NCBI GenBank assembly: GCA_015657635.1
Contig: JACDQM010000187.1
Location: forward strand, 1-64,000
Direction of reading: 5' to 3'
DNA from: Roseateles sp.
GTDB taxonomy: Bacteria > Pseudomonadota > Gammaproteobacteria > Burkholderiales > Burkholderiaceae_C
DNA length: 64,000 nt
In this document: piece after piece, positions 9,797 to 19,869 of the stretch
How the letters are laid out: each line of letters opens with the position of its first letter
How positions within the stretch are numbered: position 1 is the stretch's first letter
Program-made: the position numbers and the translations under genes
Notes under the pieces: generated by a model
The model's database searches: none
The model's input: the letters and a program-made list of their open reading frames with translations, nothing else
Told to the model about the DNA's origin: nothing

Positions 9797-12496
9797 TTGA
9801 AACTGAACCGTAGTGCTTGGGGGCGTTTTGCCCTGACCCATGTGGCGGTAGCGACATTGAGTGTGGCCAGCACGGCCGCCTGGGGCCTCGGCCTTGGGCG
9901 TCTGAGCGTGCAGTCTGCCCTCGGCGAGACGCTCAATGCCGAGATCGAAATCGCGGCGATCACGCCGGAAGAAGCGGGAACGCTGCGGGTGCGCGTCGCG
10001 CCGCCTGAGGCCTATCGGGCCACCGGCGTCGAGTACAACCCGGTGCTTAGCAATACCCAGGTCCAGCTGGCGCGTCGCTCTGACGGGCGGCCCTATCTGC
10101 GCATTGCGAGCGATCGCGCGGTTCAGGAACCTTTTGTCGATGTGATTCTCGAAATCAGCTGGGCCGGTGGCCGGCTGGTGCGTGAATACACGCTGTTGTT
10201 CGATCCGCCGTCGCTGGCTCGCCCGACACCGCCCGCTGCCGTCACGACCGCGCCAGTGATAGCCGCGGCGACGCCTGAGTCGCGGCCGCTGGCACCTGCC
10301 GCCACACCGGCGCCTGCCCCTCGCCCTGCAGTGGCTGCGCCCGCTCCGGCGCCGGTGGCAGCGCGCTCCCCCGCGGCATCACGCCCAGCCCCTGCCCCTG
10401 CCCCTGCGCCTGCGCCGGTCGCTGCCGCGCCGGCTGCGCGTCCTGCTGCAGAACCTGGCGCGGCGTCGCGCTACACGGTCAAGCCGGGTGACTCGCTGTC
10501 GCGGGTTGCCAGCCGCACCAAGCCGGCCGAAATCTCGCTCGACCAGATGCTGGTCGGCCTGTATCGCAACAATCCGGATGCCTTCATCGGCGAGAACATG
10601 AACCGGCTGAAGGCCGGCGTTGTGTTGCAAGTGCCATCGGCCGACGCTTTGGCAGGCGTGCCGAACGAGGAAGCGAAGGAGATCGTGGCCGCGCAAAGCG
10701 CCGATTTCGCGGCCTATCGCGATCGTCTGGCATCGGGTGCGCCCGAACTGCAGGCGACTCAGGCTTCGCGCGCCGCCAAGGGCAAGGTTCAAGCCGAGGT
10801 GGCCGATCGCAAGCCGGCTGCAGCGCCGAGCCCTGACAAGCTGATGCTCAGCAAGGCCGGGGCTTCTGCGGCTGAAGGCAAGGTTTCCAAGGACACCGAG
10901 CGCAAGGACGAGGCAACCCGCGTGGCCGAGCTCAAGCGCAATGTCGAAGAGCTGAAGCAGATCTCGAGTGCCACCAAGCCTGCCGCGCCAGCGCCGGCCG
11001 CGCCTGTGGCGGCAGCCCCAGCGCCAGCGCCAGCGTCGGCACCTGCAGCCCTGCCGGTCATCGCTGCGGCGCCCGCGCCAGCGCCTGCTTCGGCGGCCGT
11101 CGTCGCTGCGTCGTCGGCGCCGCTGGCCAAGCCTGCCGCGTCGGCTGCGGCATCCAAGCCCGTGGCTGCGGCGCCGATGCCAGAGACCGTCGCCGACGAG
11201 CCCGGACTGCTGGACGGGCTGATGAACCATCCGCTGGTCATTCCGGTGGCCGGCGTTCTGGTGGCACTGCTGGGCGGTCTGGGCCTGATGCGTCTGCGTG
11301 GCCGCGGCAGCAAGCCCAAGGCCGACACTGGCTTCCACGAAAGCCGCCTGCAGCCGGATTCCTTCTTTGGCGCTTCCGGTGGCCAGCGTGTCGATACGCG
11401 TGACGCCACCAGCGGCTCATCGTCGATGAGCTACTCCTTGAGTCAGCTCGATGCGATTGGTGATGTCGACCCGGTGGCTGAGGCCGATGTCTACCTCGCC
11501 TACGGTCGCGACCTGCAGGCCGAAGAGATCCTGAAAGAAGCGCTGCGAGCCAACCCGGAGCGCCTGGCGATCCGCCTCAAGCTGCTGGAGGTCTATGCCA
11601 AGCGCCGCGACATCAAGGGCTTCGAGCAACTCGCCATCCAGCTTTATGCCGAGACCAAGGGCACGGGCGACGACTGGGCCAAGGCGCAAGAGCTTGGCCG
11701 CCTGATCGATCCGGACAATCCGCTCTACCAGCCGGGCGGTGCGCCGAGCCAGGTCTTGTTCGACAACGATCATCGGCCGGAGCCGATGAATGCCAGCACC
11801 TTGCCGCAGACGGCGCAGCACTCGACCATCGCCGGCGCTCATCTGAGCACAGCGCCGATGGAGCGTGCCGCAGCGGAAGCGGGTCCCATCAACGGCCTGG
11901 ACTTGGATCTGGACCTCGACCTGGGCAGCAATGCGCCGGCTGCGGCCTCGCCGCTGGCCATGGAGGCCACGCAGGCCATGGCCACCACGGTCGAGCAGGC
12001 CCCGTTGGCGATGGACTTCGACCTGTCTAGCCCGCCACCGGAGCGCGCCAAGACTGCAGCGGAGACCGAGTTGGGCGAGCTCAGCTTCGATCTGGATGAG
12101 CTGGACGCGCCGACCGCCCCGATTCCGCCCGATGACGCGCCAACGGCCAATGCGCTGGACTTCGACTTGTCGTCCATCGACCTGGATCTGCCGCAAAGCC
12201 CTGGCGCGTCGGCTGAGCCTGCCATCCCTGCAGCCGCAGCCACGACGATGGACGCCGAGTTGCCGGCTGAATTCGACAGCCTGCTGCAGGAACAGCCGAG
12301 CAGTCCGCTGTCCAATGCCTTCGATGCGCTGGATGATGAAGATGGCGACCCCCTGCAGCGTCAGCTGGAACTGGCTGACGAGTTCCGCCAGATCGGCGAT
12401 GTCGAGGGTGCACGCGATGTGCTCCAGGAACTGCTGTCCAAAGCTTCCGGCCCGATCAAGGAGAAGGCCGAAGCCATGCTGAGCGAGTTGCGCTGA
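9797..12496 (+). CDS. fimV: FimV/HubP-type pilus and polarity protein
   Basis: About 899-residue inner-membrane protein of the FimV family, which organises the cell pole and supports type IV pilus assembly and twitching. Order of parts: signal sequence, conserved N-terminal domain (LGRLSVQSALGETLNAEIEI and following, about residues 33-135), a Pro/Ala-rich linker, a LysM peptidoglycan-binding domain (SRYTVKPGDSLSRV, about 224-280), a second Ala/Pro-rich linker, one membrane segment (HPLVIPVAGVLVALLGGLGL, about 477-497), a cytoplasmic TPR-like region, acidic repeats (LDLDLDLDLG) and the C-terminal FimV domain (LELADEFRQIGDVEGARDVL). I chose TTG at 9797, with GGGGGA 5 bases before it; another TTG at 9785 is possible and no ATG fits. 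It stands between asd and truA as in pseudomonads. Confidence 0.93.
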   Translation: MKLNRSAWGRFALTHVAVATLSVASTAAWGLGLGRLSVQSALGETLNAEIEIAAITPEEAGTLRVRVAPPEAYRATGVEYNPVLSNTQVQLARRSDGRPYLRIASDRAVQEPFVDVILEISWAGGRLVREYTLLFDPPSLARPTPPAAVTTAPVIAAATPESRPLAPAATPAPAPRPAVAAPAPAPVAARSPAASRPAPAPAPAPAPVAAAPAARPAAEPGAASRYTVKPGDSLSRVASRTKPAEISLDQMLVGLYRNNPDAFIGENMNRLKAGVVLQVPSADALAGVPNEEAKEIVAAQSADFAAYRDRLASGAPELQATQASRAAKGKVQAEVADRKPAAAPSPDKLMLSKAGASAAEGKVSKDTERKDEATRVAELKRNVEELKQISSATKPAAPAPAAPVAAAPAPAPASAPAALPVIAAAPAPAPASAAVVAASSAPLAKPAASAAASKPVAAAPMPETVADEPGLLDGLMNHPLVIPVAGVLVALLGGLGLMRLRGRGSKPKADTGFHESRLQPDSFFGASGGQRVDTRDATSGSSSMSYSLSQLDAIGDVDPVAEADVYLAYGRDLQAEEILKEALRANPERLAIRLKLLEVYAKRRDIKGFEQLAIQLYAETKGTGDDWAKAQELGRLIDPDNPLYQPGGAPSQVLFDNDHRPEPMNASTLPQTAQHSTIAGAHLSTAPMERAAAEAGPINGLDLDLDLDLGSNAPAAASPLAMEATQAMATTVEQAPLAMDFDLSSPPPERAKTAAETELGELSFDLDELDAPTAPIPPDDAPTANALDFDLSSIDLDLPQSPGASAEPAIPAAAATTMDAELPAEFDSLLQEQPSSPLSNAFDALDDEDGDPLQRQLELADEFRQIGDVEGARDVLQELLSKASGPIKEKAEAMLSELR
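10385..10414 (+). repeat. Hexanucleotide tandem repeat coding Pro-Ala in fimV
   Basis: Five near-identical six-base units of the form CC(T/A)GC(C/G) in a row, coding an alternating Pro-Ala linker. Such tracts can change length by slippage in steps of two residues without breaking the frame. A similar but less regular tract lies at about 10970-11190. Confidence 0.7.
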
Positions 12497-12523
12497 CTGA
12501 GTGAGTAAACTGCGTCATTGCCG

Positions 12524-12556
12524 AGGCGCCCGGTTTGGCCGGGCGCCTTTTCTTTT
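12524..12556 (+). terminator. Rho-independent terminator after fimV
   Basis: 10-bp stem AGGCGCCCGG (12524-12533) / CCGGGCGCCT (12539-12548), loop TTTGG, then TTTCTTTT. It ends 15 bases before the truA start, leaving almost no room for a separate truA promoter. Confidence 0.92.
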
Positions 12557-12570
12557 GCTCCGGAGGTTTC

Positions 12571-13362
12571 GTGACGATCAGAGTGGCGCTGGGCATCAGC
12601 TATCGCGGCTCCGCCTACAAGGGCTGGCAGAGCCAGCCAGGCGGCGGCACGGTGCAGGACGCGCTCGAAGCCGGCCTGAGCCAGTTCGCTGCCCATCCGG
12701 TGCGCACGATCTGCGCCGGACGCACCGATGCCGGCGTGCACGGGCTGAACCAGGTGGTGCATTTCGATGCCGAAGTCGAGCGCGAGCCGTTTTCGTGGAT
12801 ACGCGGCACCAATCGCTATCTGCCGCCCGACATCGCGGTGCAGTGGTGCGCCTTCCCAGGGGCTGACTTTCACGCGCGCAACCATGCGCGCGGTCGGCGC
12901 TACGCCTATCTGCTGCTCGAGTCCGCCGTCCGGCCGGCGATTGAGACCGGTGGCGCGGGCTGGGTCTTCCGGCCGCTTGACGGCGAGGCCATGCGCGCAG
13001 CGGTGCAGATACTGCTGGGCGAGCATGACTTCTCCTCATTCCGCTCGGCCGAATGCCAGGCTGCTTCGCCCGTGAAGACACTGCGCGCCATCGAAATTCA
13101 CAAGCGCGGCGCCTACTGGCGTTTCGAGTTCGATGCCTCGGCTTTTCTGCACCACATGGTGCGCAACATCATGGGCTGCCTGATCGCCATCGGCAGCGGG
13201 ACACGGTCGGTGCCCTGGCTGGCCGAGGTGCTGGCGGCGCGCGACCGCAAAGTCGCCGCGCCCACTTTTGCGCCCGACGGCCTTTATTTCGTTGGCCCCT
13301 ACTACGATGCTCACCTGAAGCTGCCCGAGCACACGTCCGCGATGGACTGGCTGCCGGGCTGA
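12571..13362 (+). CDS. truA: tRNA pseudouridine(38-40) synthase
   Basis: 263-residue pseudouridine synthase acting on positions 38-40 in the anticodon arm of tRNAs. The catalytic aspartate is in CAGRTDAGVHG about residues 48-58; other family blocks are ISYRGSAYKGWQSQP at the N-terminus, FHARNHARGRRYAYLL and the C-terminal FLHHMVRNIMG. The start is GTG at 12571 with GGAGG 4 bases before it; an ATG-like extension upstream would run through the terminator stem. trpF begins 4 bases after its stop, so truA leads the trpF-trpB-trpA unit. Confidence 0.96.
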   Translation: MTIRVALGISYRGSAYKGWQSQPGGGTVQDALEAGLSQFAAHPVRTICAGRTDAGVHGLNQVVHFDAEVEREPFSWIRGTNRYLPPDIAVQWCAFPGADFHARNHARGRRYAYLLLESAVRPAIETGGAGWVFRPLDGEAMRAAVQILLGEHDFSSFRSAECQAASPVKTLRAIEIHKRGAYWRFEFDASAFLHHMVRNIMGCLIAIGSGTRSVPWLAEVLAARDRKVAAPTFAPDGLYFVGPYYDAHLKLPEHTSAMDWLPG

Positions 13363-13366
13363 CGCC

Positions 13367-14014
13367 ATGACACGCACAAGAATCAAGATCTGCGGCCTGA
13401 CACGCGAGGCCGATGTGGCCGCGGCAGTCGAGGCCGGCGCCGACGCGATCGGCTTCGTCTTCTACGCCAAGAGCCCGCGCGCACTGACGCCCGAGCGCGC
13501 CGCAGTGCTGGCACGCCTGCTGCCGCCCTTTGTCACGCCAGTGGGCTTGTTCGTCAACGCCGACGCAGCGCTGCTGAGCGCCGCCTTGGCCGCGCTGCCA
13601 AACATGCTGCTGCAGTTCCATGGCGACGAGACGCCCGCGGACTGCGAGCGGGCAGGGCGGCCCTACCTGCGTGCGGCACGCATGGGCGAGGGCTTCGATT
13701 TGCTAGACTTCGCACATCAGTTCTCCAGCGCCCAAGGCCTGCTGCTCGACGCTCATGTCGAGGGCTATGGCGGCGGCGGAAAGGTCTTCGATTGGTCACT
13801 CATTCCACGAAACGTGCCCTCTCCAGTCGTTTTGTCTGGTGGGTTGCATGCCGGAAATGTGATCGAAGGGATTCTGGGCGTCCGGCCTTTGGCCGTTGAC
13901 GTCAGTTCCGGTGTCGAGGAGGCCAAGGGCCTCAAGAGCGCCGTGCTGATGCGCCAGTTCTGCGAGGCCGTCCGCGAGGCGGACCGGCGCCTCGCCGCTA
14001 CCGAATCCTCCTGA
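13367..14014 (+). CDS. trpF: Phosphoribosylanthranilate isomerase
   Basis: 215-residue TIM-barrel enzyme for the Amadori rearrangement of N-(5-phosphoribosyl)anthranilate in tryptophan synthesis. The general base cysteine is in [12 protein letters not shown] (residues 5-16); the general acid aspartate is in [19 protein letters not shown], and the phosphate-binding end is [10 protein letters not shown] followed by VDVSSGVE. It is separated from truA by 4 bases and from trpB by 13. The early tryptophan genes (trpE, G, D, C) are not in the window, so the pathway is split over the genome, as usual for Burkholderiales. Confidence 0.96.
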   Translation: MTRTRIKICGLTREADVAAAVEAGADAIGFVFYAKSPRALTPERAAVLARLLPPFVTPVGLFVNADAALLSAALAALPNMLLQFHGDETPADCERAGRPYLRAARMGEGFDLLDFAHQFSSAQGLLLDAHVEGYGGGGKVFDWSLIPRNVPSPVVLSGGLHAGNVIEGILGVRPLAVDVSSGVEEAKGLKSAVLMRQFCEAVREADRRLAATESS

Positions 14015-14027
14015 GGAGAACCCTTTC

Positions 14028-15305
14028 ATGTTGAAGTACGAGCAACCCGATGCCCGCGGGCATTTCGGGCCTTATGGCGGCCGCTTTGTCGCCGAGACCC
14101 TGGTCCATGCGCTCGATGAGCTGAACGAGGCTTATGAGCATTACAGCCGCGACCCCGAGTTCATCGCCGAGTTCAAGAAGGAACTCGCGCACTTCGTCGG
14201 CCGGCCCAGCCCGATCTACCACGCCGATCGCCTGAGCCGTGAGCTGGGTGGTGCGCAGATCTTCCTCAAGCGCGAAGACCTGAACCACACCGGCGCGCAC
14301 AAGATCAACAACACCATCGGCCAGGCTTTGCTTGCAAAGCGCATGGGCAAGAAGCGCGTGATCGCCGAGACCGGCGCTGGCCAGCACGGCGTGGCCACCG
14401 CTACCATCTGCGCGCGCTACGGCATGGAATGCGTGGTTTATATGGGCAGCGAGGACGTCAAGCGCCAGAGCCCCAATGTCTACCGCATGAACCTGCTGGG
14501 CGCGACCGTCGTGCCGGTGGAGTCGGGCTCGAAGACGTTGAAGGATGCACTCAACGAGGCGATGCGCGACTGGGTCACCAACGTCGAGTCGACCTTCTAC
14601 ATCATCGGCACCGTGGCCGGTCCGCACCCCTATCCGATGATGGTGCGCGACTTCCAGCGCATCATCGGCGACGAGTGCCTGGTGCAGATGCCCGAGATGA
14701 TCGGCAAGCAACCCGACGCGGTGATCGCCTGCGTGGGCGGCGGCTCGAACGCCATCGGCATCTTCTACCCCTATATCCCGTACGAGGGCGTGCGCCTGAT
14801 CGGCGTCGAGGCGGAAGGCGAGGGCATGGCCAGCGGCAAGCATGCCGCCACGTTGTCGGCCGGCACGCCCGGCGTGCTGCATGGCAACCGCACCTATCTG
14901 CTGCAGGACGCCAATGGCCAGATCACCGAGACGCACTCGATCTCGGCCGGCCTGGACTACCCCGGCGTTGGCCCCGAGCATGCCTATCTGAAGGACATCG
15001 GCCGCGCCGAGTATGTCGGCATCACCGATCAGGAGGCGCTTGCTGCCTTTCACCACCTGTGCCGCACCGAGGGCATCATCCCGGCGCTGGAGTCCAGCCA
15101 TGCGGTCGCCCATGCGATGAAGATCGCGCCGAGCATGCGGCCGGATCAGCAGTTGCTGGTCAATCTGTCCGGCCGTGGCGACAAGGACATCGGCACCGTG
15201 GCCGACCTTTCGCATGCCGAGTTCTACTGTCGGCCGTCCTGCAAGGGCCAGTCGGTCAAGGGCGGCGAGGCCGTCGTCGCAGTGGTGAATGGAGGCCAGC
15301 GATGA
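14028..15305 (+). CDS. trpB: Tryptophan synthase beta chain
   Basis: 425-residue PLP enzyme that joins serine and channelled indole into tryptophan. The PLP lysine is in [17 protein letters not shown] about residues 83-99; the phosphate cradle is VGGGSNAIG about 235-243; the family end [11 protein letters not shown] is present. TGAGGAGA lies before the start. The C-terminus is extended by about 25 residues ([19 protein letters not shown]) beyond the SGRGDKD block, which is longer than most TrpB proteins but without a recognisable domain. Its stop overlaps the trpA start (ATGA), giving coupled translation of the alpha-beta complex. Confidence 0.97.
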   Translation: MLKYEQPDARGHFGPYGGRFVAETLVHALDELNEAYEHYSRDPEFIAEFKKELAHFVGRPSPIYHADRLSRELGGAQIFLKREDLNHTGAHKINNTIGQALLAKRMGKKRVIAETGAGQHGVATATICARYGMECVVYMGSEDVKRQSPNVYRMNLLGATVVPVESGSKTLKDALNEAMRDWVTNVESTFYIIGTVAGPHPYPMMVRDFQRIIGDECLVQMPEMIGKQPDAVIACVGGGSNAIGIFYPYIPYEGVRLIGVEAEGEGMASGKHAATLSAGTPGVLHGNRTYLLQDANGQITETHSISAGLDYPGVGPEHAYLKDIGRAEYVGITDQEALAAFHHLCRTEGIIPALESSHAVAHAMKIAPSMRPDQQLLVNLSGRGDKDIGTVADLSHAEFYCRPSCKGQSVKGGEAVVAVVNGGQR

Positions 15306-16114
15306 GCCGCATCCAAGCCACTTTCGCCCAGCTGTCGAGCGAGGGCCGCAAGGCGCTGATTCCCTTCGTGCATGCCGGCGATCCGTATCCGGAAACCACC
15401 GTCGAGCTGATGCTGGCGATGGCCGCGGCCGGCGCCGATGTGATCGAGCTGGGCGTGCCGTTTTCCGATCCGATGGCTGACGGCCCGGTGATCCAGCGCG
15501 CTGCCGAGCGGGCGCTGACGCATGGCATCGGCCTCACGCATGTGCTGGCCTATGTGCGCGCCTTCCGTGACAAGAATGCGAGCACGCCGGTGGTGCTGAT
15601 GGGTTATGCCAACCCGATCGAGCATTACGGCATCGAGCGCTTCGTCAAGGACGCCAAGGCGGCCGGTGTCGACGGCGTGCTGGTGGTGGACTATCCGCCC
15701 GAGGAGTGCGAGGCCTTCGCGCAGCAGCTGCGCGCGGTCGAGCTCGATCCGATCTTCCTGCTGGCCCCCACGTCGAGTGAGGAGCGCATGGCCCGCATCG
15801 GCAAGGTGGCGAGCGGCTATGTCTACTACGTGTCGCTCAAGGGCGTGACCGGCGCCGGCCATCTGGACACCGACGCCGTGGCGCAGGCCATCCCGCGCAT
15901 CCGCAAGCATGTGTCGGTGCCGGTGGGCGTGGGTTTCGGCATCCGTGATGCGGCAACGGCCCAGGCCGTGGCGCGGGTTTCGGATGCCGTCGTGATCGGT
16001 TCGCGCCTGGTTCAGCTGCTCGAGGTGGAGACACGCGATAATGTCGCCGCCAAGGGGGCTGAGTTCATCCGCGAGATCCGCGTTGCGCTCGACGCCCTGC
16101 CAAGACAAACCTAA
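15302..16114 (+). CDS. trpA: Tryptophan synthase alpha chain
   Basis: 270-residue TIM-barrel subunit that splits indole-3-glycerol phosphate and sends indole to TrpB. The catalytic glutamate and aspartate are in [19 protein letters not shown] about residues 47-65; the loop [10 protein letters not shown] and the phosphate site [10 protein letters not shown] are present. It overlaps trpB by four bases and accD follows 13 bases after its stop, so fatty acid and tryptophan genes seem to share a transcript here. Confidence 0.97.
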   Translation: MSRIQATFAQLSSEGRKALIPFVHAGDPYPETTVELMLAMAAAGADVIELGVPFSDPMADGPVIQRAAERALTHGIGLTHVLAYVRAFRDKNASTPVVLMGYANPIEHYGIERFVKDAKAAGVDGVLVVDYPPEECEAFAQQLRAVELDPIFLLAPTSSEERMARIGKVASGYVYYVSLKGVTGAGHLDTDAVAQAIPRIRKHVSVPVGVGFGIRDAATAQAVARVSDAVVIGSRLVQLLEVETRDNVAAKGAEFIREIRVALDALPRQT

Positions 16115-16127
16115 AGGAGTCTGCAAG

Positions 16128-17000
16128 ATGAGTTGGCTTGAGAAGCTTCTGCCGCCCAAGATGCAGCAGGGCGACCCGACCGAGCGCCGCACGGTGCCCG
16201 AGGGTCTCTGGATCAAGTGCCCGTCCTGCGAGACGGTGCTCTACAAGACCGACCTGGAGCAGAACGTCAACGTCTGCCCCAAGTGCAGCCACCACCACCG
16301 CATTGGCGCGCGTGCGCGCCTGAATGCCTTTCTCGACGGCGAAGGCCGCTACGAGATCGGTCAGGAGGTGTTGCCGGTCGACGCGCTGAAGTTCAAGGAC
16401 AGCAAGAAGTATCCCGACCGGCTCAAGGAAGCGCTGGAATCCACCGGCGAGACCGATGCGCTGATCGTGATGGGCGGCGCTGTGATGAGCGTGCCTGTGG
16501 TGGTGGCCTGCTTCGAGTTCGACTTCATGGGTGGCTCGATGGGCTCGGTGGTCGGCGAGCGCTTCGTGCGCGGCGTCGAGACTGCCATCGAGCAGAAGAC
16601 GCCCTTCATCTGCTACACCGCCACCGGCGGCGCGCGCATGCAAGAAGGCCTGCTCTCGCTGATGCAGATGGCCAAGACCAACGCGGCGCTGACCCGCCTG
16701 GCCAAAGCCAAGCTGCCCTATATCAGCGTGCTGACCGATCCGACCATGGGCGGTGTCTCGGCAAGCTTCGCCTTTGTCGGCGACATCGTGATTGCCGAGC
16801 CCAAGGCGCTGATCGGCTTTGCCGGTCCGCGCGTGATCGAGAACACGGTGCGCGAGAAGCTGCCGCCGGGTTTCCAGCGCGCTGAGTTCCTGATGGAAAA
16901 GGGCGCGGTGGACATGATCGTCGACCGCCGCCAACTGCGCGAAACCATCGCCCGCCAGCTGGCCATGCTGCAGCGCCAAAGCTCCGACGCGGTGGCCTGA
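16128..17000 (+). CDS. accD: Acetyl-CoA carboxylase carboxyltransferase beta subunit
   Basis: 290-residue beta subunit of the carboxyltransferase that forms malonyl-CoA, the entry to fatty acid synthesis. The N-terminal zinc ribbon is visible as CPSC and CPKC (residues about 30-52); the crotonase-like fold carries [19 protein letters not shown] and [18 protein letters not shown] lies 7 bases before the start. It follows trpA closely and precedes folC, the order also found in enteric and pseudomonad genomes. A hairpin with a short T run follows it. Confidence 0.97.
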   Translation: MSWLEKLLPPKMQQGDPTERRTVPEGLWIKCPSCETVLYKTDLEQNVNVCPKCSHHHRIGARARLNAFLDGEGRYEIGQEVLPVDALKFKDSKKYPDRLKEALESTGETDALIVMGGAVMSVPVVVACFEFDFMGGSMGSVVGERFVRGVETAIEQKTPFICYTATGGARMQEGLLSLMQMAKTNAALTRLAKAKLPYISVLTDPTMGGVSASFAFVGDIVIAEPKALIGFAGPRVIENTVREKLPPGFQRAEFLMEKGAVDMIVDRRQLRETIARQLAMLQRQSSDAVA

Positions 17001-17018
17001 GCCTGAACCCCCAAGCCC

Positions 17019-17057
17019 CACGGCCAGGCCCGCAACGGTCTGGCCGTGCTGTTTTCT
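17019..17057 (+). terminator. Probable terminator between accD and folC
   Basis: 9-bp stem CACGGCCAG (17019-17027) / CTGGCCGTG (17040-17048), 12-base loop, then CTGTTTTCT. The T run is short and starts three bases after the stem, so termination may be partial and leave read-through into folC. Confidence 0.65.
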
Positions 17058-17067
17058 GCGAGTCCCC

Positions 17068-18403
17068 ATGAGCACGACGACCCCCAGCGCCCAACAACGC
17101 CTCGACGACTGGCTGGCCCATTGCGAGCGCCTGCACCCCAAGGAAATCAGCATGGGGCTGGAGCGCGTGAATCGCCTGCGCGACGCGCTGGGCCTGCGCT
17201 TCGAGGCACCTGTCGTCATGGTGGCTGGCACCAACGGCAAGGGCTCGACCTGCGCGATGCTGGAGTCAATTGCGCTGCAGGCCGGCTATCGCGTCGGCCT
17301 CTACATCAAGCCGCATCTGGTGCACTTCCAGGAGCGCTGCCGCGTGGCAGGCGCACCGGTGGACGCTGACTCGCTGCTGGCGAGCTTCGAGGCGGTGGAG
17401 GCGGCGCGCGGTGATGTGGCGCTGACCTATTTCGAGTTCACCACCCTGGCCATCCTCCACCGTCTGGCGGCTGAACCGCTGGATCTGGTGATTCTGGAGG
17501 TCGGCCTGGGCGGACGGCTGGATGCGGTGAACTGCATCGATGCGGATTGCAGCGTGATCACCAGCATCGACATCGACCATGTCGAGTACCTCGCCCGGAT
17601 CGCGAGAGCATCGGCCGGGAGAAGGCCCACATCATGCGGCCGGCCGGCCCTCGGTGTGCAGCGACCCGATGGCGCCTGACAGTGTGGCAGCACACGCCGC
17701 TGCCATCGGTGCGGATCTGCGGCAGCTGGGGCGGGATTTCAGTTACAGCGGTGATCGGCAGCAATGGCAGTGGGTGGGGCAAAGCAAGCGCTTCAGCGGC
17801 TTGGCCTATCCCTCGCTGCGGGGTGTCAACCAGTTGCTGAATGCGGCCGGCGTGCTGGCCGTGTTCGAGGCCCTGCATCAGCGCCTGCCGATCAGTGCAC
17901 AGGCGGTGCGCACCGGACTTGCCCTGGTGGAATTGCCGGGACGTTTCCAGGTCGTGCCTGGGCAGCCGGCGCTGGTGCTGGATGTGGCGCACAACCCGCA
18001 TGCGGTGGCGGCGCTGGCGCAGAACATGGACCAGATGGGGTTCTTCCCGCGCACCCATGCCGTGTTCGGCGCGATGGCCGACAAGGATCTGGTGCAGATC
18101 CTCGAGCGCATCGCCCCGCTGATCGATGCCTGGCACTTCACCGACCTTGAACTGCCGCGTGCGGCCAAGGCTTTGGACCTGGCGGCGGAGTTCGAGCGCC
18201 TGCGTGCCGAAGGGCGCATCAAGCCGCCGTCCGGGGTGAGCGTGGCCTGCCATTCGAGCCCGCTGGAGGCCTTGTCCGCAGCGGCGTCTGCCGCCGACCC
18301 CGCTGATAGAATCGTGGTGTTCGGCTCCTTCTACACCGTGGGCGGTGTGCTGAAGAAGGGTGTGCCGCGTCTGGCGACGTCCGGTGCCGCAAGCCAGCCC
18401 TGA
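17068..18403 (+). CDS. folC: Dihydrofolate synthase / folylpolyglutamate synthase, doubly frameshifted
   Basis: Mur-ligase-like enzyme that adds glutamate to dihydropteroate and to folates; essential in bacteria that make folate. The ATP loop is MVAGTNGKGSTCAML about residues 52-66, followed by IKPHLVHFQERC and LEVGLGGRLDAVN; the C-terminal domain has LVLDVAHNPHA. Two single bases are missing: near 17593, after DHVEYL (GGCCC reads GCCC), and near 17641, after EKAHIMRP (CCC reads CC). The 16-codon stretch between them is in the third frame and matches the family (PDRESIGREKAHIM). Restoring both bases gives 445 residues, a normal length. Because the enzyme is essential and the damage so local, I treat it as sequencing error. 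dedD starts 37 bases later. Confidence 0.92.
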
Positions 18404-18440
18404 ATCCCCTCCAATTACCAGCCTCCGAACCATAGCTGCC

Positions 18441-19298
18441 ATGGGTTTGCTGTCCTTTTTCCAACGCAAGGCATCGCCCTCGGCCAAGGCTTCGGCTGAT
18501 ATGTCGGTGCAGCAGTTGCGTGTGCGTGCGCGCCGTCGCTTGATCGGTGTTGCTGTATTGGTGGGGCTCGGCGTGATCGGCTTTCCGCTGGTGTTCGAGA
18601 CTCAGCCGCGGCCGATTCCTATCGACCTCCCCATCGACATTCCGCGCAAGGAGGGTGCAGCGCCTTTGGTGATCCCGCCTGCGGCATCACCCGAGGTGGC
18701 GGCCACGGCCAGCGAGCCTGCTCATGCCGGCAAGACGAGCTCCGGCGCGTCGGCTGACGCGGCTGCCAAGGTCACTGCTGCAGGCGCGCTTGTCGCTGGC
18801 GCTGCGGTCACAGCTGCGCCCCCTCGCGCTGCTGAAGTGCCATCGGAGAAGTCTGAAAAGGCCGCCGAAAAGCCCGCAGAGAAGCCCTCCGAGAAGGCGA
18901 CTGAGAAGCCTGCCGCCAAGACGCCTGTGCGTCCTGTAGACAAGCCGCTTGAGAAGGCTGCGGAACCCAGCAAGTCAGCCGACAAGCCCAAGCAAGCCGC
19001 ATCTGTTGCCGAGTCGTCGCGGGTGCAGTCGCTGCTGGACGGCAAAGCTTCGGCGGCCGCCACAGGCGGCGCCAAGTTTGTGGTGCAGGTTGGCGCCTAT
19101 GCCGACAGCAAGGCCGCCCAGGAGGCGCGCATGAAGCTGGAGCGCATGGGTTTGAAGACCTATGTCCAGACCGTCGACACGGCAGCCGGCAAGCGGACTC
19201 GTGTGCGCCTGGGCCCCTATGCCAGCCGCGATGAGGCTGACAAGGTCGCGGCCAAAGTGCGTGGCAGCGGCCTGTCGACGGCCGTGCTGACACTCTGA
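18441..19298 (+). CDS. dedD: SPOR-domain protein of the DedD type
   Basis: 285-residue single-pass inner-membrane protein. A membrane segment (LIGVAVLVGLGVIGFPLVF, about residues 34-52) follows a short basic cytoplasmic start; then a long periplasmic linker rich in Ala, Pro and repeated EKP/EKA units (about residues 130-180); the C-terminal SPOR domain (FVVQVGAYADSKAAQEAR to the end) binds denuded glycan strands at the septum. In E. coli DedD helps constriction. The start at 18441 (MGLLSFF) was chosen because the in-frame region before it overlaps the end of folC. Position between folC and cvpA is conserved. Confidence 0.93.
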   Translation: MGLLSFFQRKASPSAKASADMSVQQLRVRARRRLIGVAVLVGLGVIGFPLVFETQPRPIPIDLPIDIPRKEGAAPLVIPPAASPEVAATASEPAHAGKTSSGASADAAAKVTAAGALVAGAAVTAAPPRAAEVPSEKSEKAAEKPAEKPSEKATEKPAAKTPVRPVDKPLEKAAEPSKSADKPKQAASVAESSRVQSLLDGKASAAATGGAKFVVQVGAYADSKAAQEARMKLERMGLKTYVQTVDTAAGKRTRVRLGPYASRDEADKVAAKVRGSGLSTAVLTL

Positions 19299-19317
19299 AC
19301 CGGCGCTGGTATTTGCC

Positions 19318-19809
19318 ATGGCCTGGGTCGATCTGCTGCTGCTGAGCCTGCTGCTCCTGTCGGTGCTGGTCGGCCTGTGGCGCGGACTGGTTTATGAGGT
19401 GATGGCGATAGCCGGCTGGGTGGTGGCCTATTTCGCCTGCTCGCCGCTGGCGCCGATGCTGCTGCCTTTGCTGCCGCAGGGCCGGCTGGATCCGGCGCTG
19501 ATGCAAGGCCTCAGTGTGCTTCTCTCATTCATGTTGGTCCTGCTGCTGTGGGGGCTGGCGGCCAAGCTGCTGCGCAGCTTGATCCACGCAACGCCCCTGA
19601 GCGTGCCGGATCGCCTGCTGGGCGCAGGCTTTGGTGCGCTGCGCGCCGTCTTGCTCGGCCTGCTGATCGTGCTGGGCGTCAGCATGACGCCGGCTTCCCG
19701 TACGGAGGCTTGGCAGGCTTCCGCCCTGGCGCCTTGGCTTCACGCGGCACTGCAGGGCCTGAGCCCCATGCTGCCGGCCGACATGGTGAAATTCATATCA
19801 GTGGGCTGA
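19318..19809 (+). CDS. cvpA: CvpA family membrane protein
   Basis: 163-residue inner-membrane protein with four hydrophobic segments (about residues 4-22, 27-48, 63-85 and 102-123). CvpA was named for colicin V production in E. coli; its general role is still unclear, with reported effects on envelope stress and purine-related growth. The start WVDLLLLSLLLLSVLVGLWRG and the VPDRLLGAGFGALRA block are typical. It lies 19 bases after dedD and 60 before purF, the same order as the E. coli operon. Confidence 0.93.
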   Translation: MAWVDLLLLSLLLLSVLVGLWRGLVYEVMAIAGWVVAYFACSPLAPMLLPLLPQGRLDPALMQGLSVLLSFMLVLLLWGLAAKLLRSLIHATPLSVPDRLLGAGFGALRAVLLGLLIVLGVSMTPASRTEAWQASALAPWLHAALQGLSPMLPADMVKFISVG

Positions 19810-19869
19810 GCGTAGCGACGCCCGACCACGACTCTCTAGAGACGTCTCGTCAAGACAAGGAACAGGCTC

